DNA of 64,000 bases from contig OY743186.1 of NCBI GenBank assembly GCA_963555705.1, positions 39,419,241-39,483,240 on the forward strand. Reading direction: 5' to 3'. Within the stretch, counting starts at the first letter, position 1. Each line of letters starts with the position of its first letter. The DNA comes from Ligustrum vulgare. Its lineage: Eukaryota > Streptophyta > Magnoliopsida > Lamiales > Oleaceae. The translations under genes were made by a program, and so were the position numbers. Positions 21,756 through 33,714 of the stretch are shown piece by piece. A model generated the notes under the pieces. That model was not told where the DNA came from. It worked only from the letters and a program-made list of their open reading frames with translations, and made no database searches.

Positions 21756-21757
21756 AC

Positions 21758-23896
21758 TGTGACGACCCGAATTCTCTTCCATTCGAGTGCCACTAAAAGT
21801 GACTCATATCATATTATCGAGACTTAAATAGTAATGTAAAATTATTCAAAAGAATAATTAGAATCCCATAATTTTATTTGTGAATAAAAATAGAACATAA
21901 TTTTCTTACATAAAGTTCAACATAATTATCTCATCAATCTTAACCACTTTTGCCACTTCCATGTTGACCGCCTCGAACCTTCAATTATCTGAAAATGGTA
22001 AATATCGTGGAGTGAGATTTATAAAATCCCAGTAAGTATACCAAGCATAAATTTTCTTTTGAAAGCATATGGATCATTTTCATCATAACATAGGATAGGA
22101 TCGAAATACTCATAAACATAGGGAGACACAAGAATTTTACCGAACTTAAATGGCAAGAATTCTTATGTGTAGCGCTACTAAACTCCGGTCCCCTTAGCAT
22201 AATCATAAACATATCATATGGAACCCATAACAATCTTGTGAGATTGATTTCATAGCAATGATCCAAACATTTTCATAAAAACATAAGATATACTTACTTG
22301 TCATAAAAACATACTTACTTTTCATAAAAACATAAGGTGTATTTACCTTTCATAAAAACATACTTACTTTTCATAAAAACATAAGATATACTTACTTGCC
22401 ATAAAAACATACTTACTTTTCATAAAAACATAAGGTGTATTTACCTTTCATAAAAACATACTTACTTTTCATAAAAACATAAGATATACTTACTTGTCAT
22501 AAAAACATACTTACTTTTCATAAAAACATAAGGTGTATTTACCTTTCATAAAAACATACTTACTTTTCATAAAAACATAAGATATACTTACTTGTCATAA
22601 AAACATACTTACTTTTCATAAAAACATAAGGTGTATTTACCTTTCATAAAAACATACTTACTTTTCATAAAAACATAAGATATACTTACTTGTCATAAAA
22701 ACATACTTACTTTTCATAAAAACATAAGGTGTATTTACCTTTCATAAAAACATACTTACTTTTCATAAAAACATAAGATATACTTACTTGTCATAAAAAC
22801 ATACTTACTTTTCATAAAAACATAAGGTGTATTTACCTTTCATAAAAACATACTTACTTTTCATAAAAATATAAGATATACTTACCTTTTAAAAGATTAA
22901 AATGAAGTGTAGTAGTAAATGGACCAAAACTTTCTTGACCACCTTGAATTTCTCTTACTTGTGGATTTTGTCAAGAGATTGGAAATAAGTGTATATGTGT
23001 AGAGTTGTGTGTAAAAGAGATGGGTTTAAATAGATGTATAAAGTTGGCATATTGTAAACATAATCATTCAATTCTATTAATTTTAACACATCCTTTTCTT
23101 AAAGTAAAGCACCATTCATATACTTTTCCATATTTATACAAATAATATGCTCTTCATGATTATATATAATGGAGTCTTATCAATCATTCATATACTTTTC
23201 CATATTTATACAAATATTATGCTCTTCATGATTATATATAATGGAGTCTTATCAATCATTCATATACTTTTCCATATTTATACAAATATTATGCTCTTCA
23301 TGATTATATATAATGGAGTATATAAATCATTCATATACTTTTCCATATTTATACAAATATTATGCTCTTCATGATTATATATAATGGAGTATATAAATCA
23401 TTCATATACTTTTCCATATTTATACAAATATTATGCTCTTCATGATTACATATAATGGAGTCTTATCAATCATTCATATACTTTTCCATATTTATACAAA
23501 TATTATGCTCTTCATGATTATATATAATGGAGTATATAAATCATTCATATACTTTTCCATATTTATACAAATATTATGCTCTTCATGATTACATATAATG
23601 GAACCTATCATGCTTGCATATATTTTCTTAATTTAAATAATAAAAGTAATTTTTGTACAAATAAATATTGGGATAACATTGAATTAAGTACTTAGACTTA
23701 ATATTCTTTAAATCAAGAGAATGGAGATATTTTTAGAAATTCGGAATTTAATTTAAAATCGAACGATCTCGATTATTTCTTGACTTGGCTATACGAATAC
23801 GTCGTGGCGTTAACTTAATAAAAATGGGTGAAATAGTAGCGACACGATTTTCTATTAAAATAATTATTAATCGCGTAAAAATTCTTGGTCGCTACA
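21758..23896 (-). mobile_element. LTR 3 of the tandem LOG-carrying element
   Basis: This 2,139-bp LTR is the 5' LTR of copy 2. It ends GGTCGCTACA and is followed by the duplication CAAAT (23897-23901). Small differences from LTRs 1 and 2 (for example AACCTATCATG for AACCTCTCATG) show slight divergence since insertion. Confidence 0.93.
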
Positions 23897-23901
23897 CAAA
23901 T

Positions 23902-24689
23902 GGGGGCTAATAATAACACTACACATTATTTTAAATAACAAGGTTTGAAATAGTAAAATTTTCAGAATGTAAGGTTAAAAGTAGACAATTTTTTTTTTAG
24001 TTTATGTGTAAATCATTTTATTGGTAAAATGTAGCAGAAAATGAGTTTTGAAAAAAAAAATAATGTTTTCAACAAGTGTAGAGAAAATGTGCGATTAAAA
24101 GTGGGGAGAAAATATGTGTGATAAAAAAATAGTTTGAAAAATTATATTGTTTATAAATAGATTTATAATTTGTAATGACTGCATTAAAAAACAGAAGCTT
24201 ACTTTTATCTAATTTACGCAATATCAATTTCATTTTGATATTCATTATTCAAAATATCTTTTACCGCACATTTTACAAAAATTTATAAACCACATTACTT
24301 GAAATGACAGGTCTCAAACAGGGGGTTAATAATAATACGACTCATTATTTCAAATAATAATGTTTGAAATAGTAATTTTTTTTTAGAATGTAAGGTTAAG
24401 AGTAGAGAATTTTTTTTAGTTTGTTTGTAGATTATTTTATTGGTAAAATGTGGCAGAAAATGAGTTTTGGAAAAAAAAAATTATATTTTGAATAAGTGGA
24501 GAGAAAATGCATGCGGTTAACAAGTAGTTTAAGAAATTATGTTGTTTATAAATTGATTTACACATTTTAATAATTGTATTAAAAAACATAAGCTTATATT
24601 CTTCTAATTTATGTAATGTCTATTTCATCTTGATATTCATTATTTAAAGTATCAATTTACCACACATTCTGCTTTTGTTTGGTACCCAT
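23902..24689. repeat. Two copies of an AT-rich dispersed repeat
   Basis: The copies are about 23902-24200 and 24290-24600. Shared phrases include TTTGAAATAGTAA, TAGATTATTTTATTGGTAAA and AACATAAGCTTATAT-like ends. No coding sequence is seen. The first copy is the right half of the repeat split by the LOG-carrying element. Confidence 0.65.
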
Positions 24690-24698
24690 TAAATTTTA

Positions 24699-25742
24699 GG
24701 GTAAACAGCACAAATGGTTCCCAACGTTTGTGTTTCTTGCGAAAATAGTCCCCAATTTTGGCATTTGGGTAATTGACACGAAACGTCCCTACGTTTGATA
24801 TTTATTGTGGAAAACATCCCAACGTTTTGATTTTTGGCACAAAACGCCCCAACGTATCGAATTTCTTGCCCAAGACGTCCTTTCTGTTAACTTAGATGTC
24901 CCTCCACCATCTATTTGGATTTTAACAGTCAATCTTTAAAATTCTGAAGGGTATTTTCCTAATTTTTTTTTATTCAAATCAAATAGTGTGACATAATGTT
25001 GTTGAATTTTAATCAATCAATCTCTGTAAATTAAAAAGCCACTATTTGTTAAACCATTTATAAATTTATGTATAGATAATTTTATTTATTGAAAGTGAGG
25101 TTTAAAACAAGTTTTAAATAAAAATGAAGTTTTTCAATCAATAAAATAATCTAGATGTAAATAAAAAAAAAAAAAAAAACTAACTTTTTAACCAAAAATT
25201 CTCCAAAAAATTACAATTACAAATTGCATTATTTGGAATAATTAAAAATACAATGTACGGTTAAAAATAAGTTTTGAAAAAAATGATGTTTTCAATCAAT
25301 AAAATAATCTAGACATAAAAAAATAAAAAAATCTTGCTTTTTAACCACAAATTCTTCAAAAAATTACAATTACAAATCACATTATTTGAAATAATGGGTC
25401 TCAAACAGTGAATTAATATGTTAGGGACTAAAGATGTCAAACATTTGTAGGTTAGATACTTAATACGCCAAAATCTTTTCATTCCAGGGATGTTATCTAC
25501 ATACAACATTTTAATTGGATGTAAAATAGGTGGAAAATTAGATAAAGACATAAATGCCCTTTTGAAAATATGAAAAATAAGGTCAAATAGCGCAATTAAC
25601 AGTTGAAATTAATAGAATATAACGACATGGACCATTTTTGCAACGTTTGGTGAATCTGAGGGTATAAATGTCAAAATCTAAACGTTGGAGACTATTTTCG
25701 CAAGCAACTCAAACGTTAGGGGACTATTTGTGCAGTTTACCC
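24699..25742. mobile_element. Non-autonomous Mutator-like element (1,044 bp)
   Basis: Terminal inverted repeats of about 55 bp start GGGTAAACAGCACAAATGG on the left and, inverted, GGGTAAACTGCACAAATAG on the right. The flanks are the 9-bp duplication TAAATTTTA (24690-24698 and 25743-25751), the MULE length. The inside is AT-rich with no transposase. Short internal pieces resemble the neighbouring AT-rich repeat. Confidence 0.85.
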
Positions 25743-25751
25743 TAAATTTTA

Positions 25752-26282
25752 ATACGTTTTTCACTCTCCTAATTTTAATCACTCATTCTCTAATAAAATA
25801 ATATTATACTTTTCTCTCTTATTTTAAACTACATATATTCTCCCAAAAATTACTATTCCAAAATACATTTTTTCAAATAATTTGAGGATAATAAACTCTA
25901 CAAAAATTTTACAAATCACATTATTTGAAATGACAAGTCTCAAACAAGGGGACTAATAATAACACGAAAAATTATTTCAAATAATGATGTTTGAAATAAT
26001 AAATTTTTTTAGAATGTAGGTTTAAAATTAGAGAATTTTTTTAGTTTATTCATAGATTATTTTATTGGTAAAATGAGGCGGAAAATAAGTTTTGAAAAAA
26101 ATAACATTGTTTATAAATTGATTTATAAATTGTAATAATTGTATTAAAAAACTGAAGCTTCTCATATTTATCTAATTTATGCAATGTCTATTTCATCTTG
26201 GTATTCATTATTCAAAATATCATTTTTTTAAAAAATTCATTTTCTACTCATTTTACACCAATAAAATAATCTACACATAAAC
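25752..26282. repeat. AT-rich dispersed repeat copy and flank
   Basis: About 25900-26165 matches the family at 24290-24600. About 26230-26282 holds a short inverted piece (CCAATAAAATAATCTACACA). No gene is seen. Confidence 0.55.
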
Positions 26283-26285
26283 TAA

Positions 26286-26824
26286 GGCTGTGTTTGATAC
26301 AGCCTTATTTTCCAGGAAAATGTCAAATCATGGAAAATATTTTCCACCTTTTGCATGTGTTGGGTATTTGATTGGAAAAATTTGCCTTGAAAAATATTTT
26401 CTTAGGTACAACTATTTAAAGCACAACTACTTCATTTGTCTTGAAAATATTTTCTTACCTATTTGTTGAGAAAATATTTTCCAGCTAAGGTGGAAAATTT
26501 TTTTGCGTCACGTTTGATCATTTTTATTATTGTTAATTGACTTATTTTTTTCCAGAAATTAACATTATTATTATCAAGTACAAATGAGTAAAAAATAAAA
26601 ATAATTTTTTTTTTATTAAATTTGTTAAATTTTGATTATTTGTCATAGAAAATAATATCAATCAAACAACAAAATTTGGAAAATCTCCCACTTTTTCACT
26701 TGGAAAATTAATCTAATCAAACACTTACAATTAACATTTTCCAGGAAAATAATTTCCAACCAAATCAATTCCTAGAAAATATTTTCCTACCATCTATTTT
26801 CCATCTTTTCTATCAAACACAGCC
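26286..26824. mobile_element. PIF/Harbinger-type MITE (539 bp)
   Basis: The ends GGCTGTGTTTGATA and TATCAAACACAGCC are inverted repeats, flanked by TAA on both sides (26283-26285 and 26825-26827), the usual 3-bp Harbinger duplication. The inside has many TTTTCCAGGAAAAT-like inverted pieces and no coding sequence. Confidence 0.75.
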
Positions 26825-26827
26825 TAA

Positions 26828-27460
26828 TATTTTTAGTATAAAACTTTTTGTTTTCTGAGAAATTATGTTTTTTATACTATGGAAAGCGAAGAACTGTTTT
26901 GTTAAACTTTGTATATAAATTTATTATTTTGATATTTGTAAATTTATTACAATGGATTTTTATTTTTATTTATTTATTTATTGAGAAATTATATGTGAAT
27001 ACTATGGTCAATAATGAATTATATTTTTTTAATCATTCTTAATTTTAATAGTTGCGTAAATTTTATATGGTATACGACTTCCAGTATAATTTTTTAACTC
27101 TAACATTGCATAATTAACTTACTATTCAAATAAGTTATTATAATTTGAATTAGTTATCTTATTTATTAAATTTAATAGTTATTGTGATATAATATTATTT
27201 TCATACATTTTGAATTTGTGTTAATTATGTATAAGTATTAAAGTTTTATAAATACTTATTGAAATTGATCTATAAAAATGGGCTCCTAAAGTTGTATTGT
27301 TCACTTAATTTTTTTGAAAAAAATTACATGGAAGCCTACCTTCGAAGTTTCACTTTTAAAAATCAAGTTTAAGTAAAAAAAATTCTACAAATCAGGTGTT
27401 AAATTCAAAATTTAAAAAATAATAAATTAAATGAATATAAAAATCATAAATTCCAACCAT
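26828..27460. other. AT-rich DNA, nothing recognised
   Basis: Short open frames here are of AT-rich composition with no domain. No terminal repeats were found. Confidence 0.5.
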
Positions 27461-28665
27461 AAATCCCTCACACACTCTCACTCCCCTCTTATTTCCTCCG
27501 TCCAAACAACTTAGCAGCAGTTCACATTTCTTCTCTGACATCACCTCCATCTTCCGGCAACATCTCTCCGATGGTACAATACCACTCCCCCGATGGCATC
27601 GTGCTCACATGCGATGCCTTTTGGCGTATCTGCTACAGCTTCTTCTTAAAGTCGTCGGAGCCTACTTTGCACTGTGTCTTCAGTACTACAGCCTTCTTCG
27701 CACGTCGCCTCTTGGTCTCTTTAGTGTGGCGCCGCTCGGCACCTTCATCTATTCCTCGTCGCTGTGTTCTTTAATTTTTTGTGATTTTTGTTATGAGCGT
27801 GGCTTTGGTGAAGCTGGTGGTTGTTGTACTGGCGTTGATGTGCCTCCTGAGCAACGCTTCCATCGAGTGGTTGGTGGTTGTGGTGGTATTATTTTCTTGT
27901 GGTGGTTGTTTCGGCGATGCAGGTGGTTGGTGGCGATGGTGGCGGCGGTGGTGGTGGTGGTGCAGGCGGTTGGCGGAGACTGGTGGTAGTGGGTGCTTCC
28001 CTCTTGTGACGGTGGTGCAAATAGCGGTGGTGGTGTGATTGAGGCTAGGTGTGGTGGTGGTGAAGGCCGTGTGGCGGCAATAGCGGAATTGAGGTAGTAG
28101 AGCAAAGTAATCAGGTGGTTGGTTGGTTAGGGTGGGGATGGGAATGGGGAATGGGGGTGGGGTGGGGGTTTGAGGTTTGTGTGACCTAAATAGTGATTAT
28201 GATCAGTTATGAGTAATTGTGAACAATTATTAAGTAACTGTAATAAAAATATTGATTAAATATGACTTTGTGTAACTTGCGAAGAAATGAAGAATACGGA
28301 ATGTGATCAATTATAAGATAATAGTGAAAAAAAATATTGACTAACCGTGACTAAGAAAATAAGTAAGTTGTGATCAATAAATAAATAATATATTACCCAT
28401 TATTAGATAATTATGACCAATTATTAACTAATTATGACCAAAATAGAGATTATTTGTGACGAGTACATGATGTGATCAATTGTTATGTAAATGTGACCAA
28501 AATATTAATTAGTTGTGATTTTGTGCAACTTGTAATAAATGCGGGATGTGACCAAGAAAACGAGTAAGTTGTGATTAATAAATAAATAATATGTGATGGA
28601 TGATCGTGATCAATTATTAGAATATTGTGATAAAAAATATTGACTAACCGTGAGTGTGTTTGGAC
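27461..28665. other. GC-richer start, GGTGG tract and TGTGAC-type repeats
   Basis: Bases 27461-27770 look like an old exon or 5' region of a gene but have no intact frame or recognised domain. Bases 27780-28160 are GGTGG-rich. From 28180 to 28660 GTGACC/GTGATC motifs recur, and a block containing AAAATATTGACTAACCGTGA occurs twice (near 28330 and 28635). The layout parallels 5875-6960. Confidence 0.4.
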
Positions 28666-28667
28666 TT

Positions 28668-28890
28668 TAGTATTATTTAAAAAAAGAGTTTTTTTTTAAT
28701 TGAATAATGATTTTTAGGAGAATGGATGATTGAAATTTGGTTGAAAAATTTAATATTGTGGGCTTGACTTTTAATGGATGGTTAGAAAGGTGTTCAAAAG
28801 TGTGAAGATAGTGAGTCCCATAAAATGTGTGGTTGAAAGTAAGTTTTGAGGTAAAGTTATTCAAAAACTCCTAAACCAAACATGAGCTAG
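28668..28890. mobile_element. MITE-like repeat, copy A
   Basis: It starts near GTGTTTGGACTTTAG and ends near CCTAAACCAAACATGA, so its ends are roughly inverted. Its interior matches, in inverted orientation, 33285-33470 (shared ACCATCCATTAAAAGT and TTTCAACCAAATTT). Exact ends and TSD are unclear. Confidence 0.45.
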
Positions 28891-28969
28891 ATCAAGGAAG
28901 GAAACAGTTGTATTGGTACCAGTCAAATTGTCAATTTTCAATATAAAATTTGGTCCTATATATATTACA

Positions 28970-30407
28970 CTAGTAATCGCACCCGTGCGATGCACGGAAT
29001 AAATAATATTTATTGAATAAGTTTTAAAAATACAATGCCCGATAAAAATAACACAATAAAAAAATAATAATAATAACTTGCATACACAAATTGTGAATAA
29101 TTTGTAATTTCATTTATAGATTTCTTACTTTAATGCATAAATTGTATATTCAATATACAATCAAAATATCAAAAAAGAAAAGAAAGGAAAAGAAAAGTTA
29201 TGAATTGCATTTTTTTTAACAGTTAATTGTTGATTATCTAGTTTCCTTAGTTTATTTATTCATATAGAATTGATTATTCAAAAATAATTTTTTTTAATGT
29301 TCATTTACAACCACATATTATTTAAAAACTAATTTTTCACAATTGCACATACTACTTTTTAACCACACATTCTAAAAAAAGAAAATCAATTTTAACCACT
29401 CAATTGATTGATTTGACAATTATTTTATTTTTTATACTACCTTCTTTCACTTTCAATCACATATTTAAAACAATTTCTATAGTTTATATCAAACTTACTC
29501 ATATTCAATGATTTCAAATACAATGTGACATTTTATTTTTCACCAACTATTGAAAATGGTCATGTTACCCACACACAAAAAAAAACTATTTTTTTTGCAT
29601 GTTAAATAAATGTATGGACTATATTTTATTTTTAAATAGAATAAGTTTGATAAAACCTTATATTTTTATTTTCAATAGAATTAATTGTTAAAGTCTTTAG
29701 TATATATTTTACAAATTGATGTTATTTTAAATTTATAAAAATTAAAAAATAGATAAATGAACAAAATGAGTAAATTTATAAAATTAATTTCAAAATTATC
29801 AAAGAGTTTATCGAAACCTGAAGTTGTAGAAATTAAAATGATTCAATTGAATTTACTTAGAAAGATCGGATATCATTATTTCTTTTAATTTGATAAGAAA
29901 AAAGATTTGAAATTAATCATTTATGTCAAATTGAAGTTAGGTAAAAAATGATAAATATCATTTTATGTCTTAGATGAGATAAATTAAAAAGATTAGATAT
30001 TGAAAAAAGTAAAAGGTATAAGTAAAACTTTTACCTATATTATTATTTGAGGAAATTTTAAGAATGATATATTTAGAGTTTGCTCTCATTTGTTAACTTG
30101 TATTGAACTTCTCGTTAAGATCATGAATTTGACACCTATATTGCATATTTTTTGACGAAAAAATATTACAATAATTATCAAAAGAATAAAAATAATATAC
30201 AATTTGATCTTTTTATAGATTTTTTATTTTTTACAATCAATAAGTCATTTATTACTTGTCACTTATAATTAATTTTGCATTAATTGAAGTTTCCTAATTC
30301 AATTATTAAAATAATTAATAAAATTACAAAGTTTCCTAAAATAGCAGGGAAAAATGGCGGGAAACTATGTGTGGGTTTTTTTGACGGCTATACTATTATT
30401 ATATATA
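28970..30407 (-). mobile_element. Non-autonomous Helitron B
   Basis: On the minus strand the 3' end has the hairpin CCGTGC-ATC-GCACGG (28983-28997) followed by a short spacer and terminal CTAG (28970-28973), with T as next base. This is the plant Helitron signature. The putative 5' side near 30380-30407 has the family phrase AGTATAGCCGTCAAAA but no clear terminal TC. No Rep/helicase gene is present. Confidence 0.7.
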
Positions 30408-31095
30408 CTAGTATACGCACCCGTGCGTTGCACGGGAAAAAAAATTATAATTATTAATTAATGAAAATGTGAGAAATACACGACGAAAACAGTTAAATTC
30501 ATATTTTATGAGAAAGAATATGAATAAACATAAAAGTTTCAATAGCAAAATTCAATGTAAATTACAAAACACTTCTTTCAAAATTTATGATCCTTAAAAT
30601 TTAGGATATTAAAACTTTCCAATTTAATTGTGCAGAACATCAATCAATACATGAAAAAGAATTACACGTGAATTAAATTTATTTTTTGAAAATAACAATG
30701 TTTTTTTTTTTATTTCTTACGTTAATGTTGTTCAACGCTACAAATAATATTTTTGTAGATATTTTTAGAATGTCAAAATATAATAATGATAAAAATATTA
30801 AAAAAAAAAAATTTCTATTTCTCAAACGGAAATGGTTTTTTTTTTTTTCATTCTTGAATGTTACATAATTTGTCCTTGAAATCCATATGAAAATGATCCA
30901 ATTAATGAATCAATGCATTATAGAATTGATTAAACAAAGTTAGATAAAAAAAAAAAAAAGATTAAACAATTTGTCAGTACCAATGCACTGATCCTCATCA
31001 TCATAAGTCAGATAAATAACTGCCACAATTTGACCGTGAGGAAGGCAAAAAAAAAAAAAATGGAGAGCAGTTTAGGCGGGAAAACATGGGCCAAC

Positions 31096-31096
<1 letters not shown>

Positions 31097-31135
<39 letters not shown>
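31097..31135. repeat. (AAT)n microsatellite
   Basis: An uninterrupted trinucleotide run. Confidence 0.95.
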
Positions 31136-32765
31136 TAAGATTTCTCCCGTACACAAAATGCATAAAAAATAATATATTAAAATAATTAATAAAATTTTAC
31201 AAACAATAAAACTACTTCAAATTATAATAGCTTCTTTGAGTAATAAAAATCAATTTATATATTTAAGTAGTAAATAATTATTAATTTTTCCACATTTTTT
31301 CATAAAAAAATTAAAAAAAAAAAAATTGAAGTTGTTGTTCAAAAAAAAAAATTGATATTATTTTTTTTATCGAAAATAACATATATTTGCACATTGTTTG
31401 GAGTAGCGTTGTTAAGTATTAAAATGAACATCCTTAATAATTTCAATTTCATTTCCCATTGCACTAAACGCATCATCAAGCGCCTATTTGGTACCTATTA
31501 TTTTTAAATCTCATTTTTTAAAAACTCATTTTCAACCACACATTATATACCAATAAAATAATCTACACATAAGTTCAAAAATATTCTCCAATTTTTAACT
31601 ATACATCTCCAAAAAATTTACTATTTCAAATAACATTATTCCAAATAATGGGTCTCCAACAGGGGCCAAATACAGTCAACACGTCATCCATAACATAGTA
31701 ATTAATTTCACTACGTAAAATGATTTCCATAATACCATTCAAATTTTATTAATGTGATGACATAATAATTAATTTTAATTTCAATAAATTATTAATTATC
31801 ATAAGTACCTCTTACGTTGATTTAGCAAGTATAATTCAAATAATTAAAAAAAATGAATAGTCACTGTTTTCTTAAAAAAAAAAAATTACCGTTTTCTGGA
31901 AAAAAAATTATTAAGAAGTGTAAACAAACTTATTTGTCACCAATATTTTTAAATTAACAAAAAAGAACAAATATTAAAGTTTAATAAAATATTAATCTAA
32001 TTAATGCACAAATAATGCACGAAAAAGTAAAGCTATTTTTGTTTTTCAAAGTTAATGTGTAGTTTTCCAAATGTATTAATTTCTTTATAAAATTTATTTT
32101 TTATAAAGCAATTAATGATGAATATTAATGCAAACAAACTTACTTGTCACTAATATTTTTAACTAAACAAAAAAGAACAAACAATAAAACTACTTCAAAT
32201 TATAATAGTTATATTAAAATTTTTTGTAATTTTTTTATCATCAACTCTTTATTAATTTTCACATTTTGTCTTTTGAGATGATTTTCATTCAATATATTTG
32301 TTTTGTTGGCGAAAAACACTTATTTATCTCTCATATTTTTAAATAATCAAAATAAATAATTAATACAAAAGTTAAAAAAAATATTGCACATCCTTTCAAT
32401 GCAAATTAGCAGAATATTTGAATAAAATTTGTGATTAGAAATAAAATTTATTAATTAATTGAATGTTATAAATAACAATGCGATTAAAAAAAGTTAAGAA
32501 TATAAAAGCAAAACTAAACAAATACCGAAGATCTATCTTGCAATTAAATTATGGTGTAAATTTAAAAAAATGTGTTGTATGAATATTGTTACCTAAATAT
32601 AATTAGCTTGATTTTCAAAATATGAAAAACACGTACAATGAAATGATTCATCGGTGTTAAAACAATTACAAATTTGGATGGATTAATGAGTGAAGTGAAT
32701 GAATTGGAATATAAATAAATGTTATGTCAACAATTATTTCTTATAGGATCCATAAAAATTACAGG

Positions 32766-32766
<1 letters not shown>

Positions 32767-32832
<66 letters not shown>
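32767..32832. repeat. Compound microsatellite (AT)n(AG)n
   Basis: A TA run passes into a GA run, inside Helitron A. Confidence 0.95.
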
Positions 32833-32833
<1 letters not shown>

Positions 32834-33042
32834 GAAAAATTATTAGCATTCAATACATGTAGTCAAGTGTCTATTTACAATGCATTACATACTTTCCCAC
32901 ATTAAATGTCTCATTAATTGTCAACAACTCATTTTCCAATTCCGGAAATTCAATTGAAAAAAAAAAAAAAATTCCAAAAATGGAAACTGAAAATGGGCGG
33001 GAAAAATTTTGACGGCTGTTCTGCTTTAATATATAATATAGA

Positions 33043-33706
33043 TTAAAATTTACTAGAAATCTGATTTTTATCAAAATTCAAACTGGGGCTTAGAACATTG
33101 TGCCAGAAATCTGTGAGATTATGATTCAAACAGCATTTATTTGCTTGATAATTGACATGTATTGATCTTGAGATTGAATAAGCTATTATTCTTTGAAAAC
33201 GATGATATTCCTTTTAATCGATAGTGATACTAGGATTAGAGCCTTGGTGAGTATTTAATGATGTTGATTTTGTTTTCTTTAATTAGTTAGCATTGTTTGG
33301 TTTTCATTAAAATCTTCTCATTTTTTTACAGTATTCAATCTTAACCACCCATTAAAAGTTAAATGCACAATATTTGACTTTCAACCAAAATTTAACCATC
33401 TATTTTTCTAAAATTCACTATTCATTTTTTAAAAAAAAGAAACTCGTTTTAAACAATATCGAACACTCATAATGTGAAAATTGGATTAGAAAAAAGATAA
33501 TGCAATAAGACTGCATAAACTTTACTTTTAGAATTATAAACTACTACATCACCCGTGCTATCCACAATTTTTGACATATAAAAATAATATTTATAAAAAT
33601 GGATATGTACGAAATAATTACAAAAATAAATAGGAACGTGAAAAATAATCATGATGAGGTTATTAATTTAAACTATAGAGTTTCTTTTGTATAAGTGATG
33701 CTTATA
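33043..33706. other. AT-rich spacer with MITE-like repeat copy B
   Basis: About 33285-33470 matches 28668-28890 in opposite orientation. No gene is seen in the remainder. Confidence 0.45.
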
Positions 33707-33714
33707 ATCACTAA

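Larger units (their letters stand above)
17044..21757 (-). mobile_element. Internal domain, copy 2 of the LOG-carrying element
   Basis: The domain is nearly identical to copy 1. The differences I noticed are a longer T-tract near 20630-20650 and a few single-base changes. PPT (17044-17058), pol relic (17047-17288), both antisense ORFs, the hairpins (19485-19697), the decayed junction (about 21474-21540) and PBS (21745-21755) are all in the same order. Bases 19700-21740 hold no supported gene. Confidence 0.88.
30408..33042 (-). mobile_element. Non-autonomous Helitron A (2,635 bp)
   Basis: On the minus strand it starts TCTATATTATATATTAAAGC (33042 leftward, preceded by A) followed by AGCCGTCAAAATTTTTCCCG. 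It ends with hairpin CCCGTGC-AAC-GCACGGG (30420-30436) and CTAG (30408-30411), followed by T. Insertion between A and T fits Helitrons. The interior is AT-rich with no Rep/helicase. It contains an (AAT)n run, an (AT)n(AG)n run and a piece of the AT-rich dispersed repeat in inverted orientation (about 31484-31681). Confidence 0.85.

Noticed and set aside
27609..28105. Several overlapping frames at 27571-28105
   Set aside because: Overlapping in three frames in G/T-rich low-complexity DNA; none has a recognisable domain.
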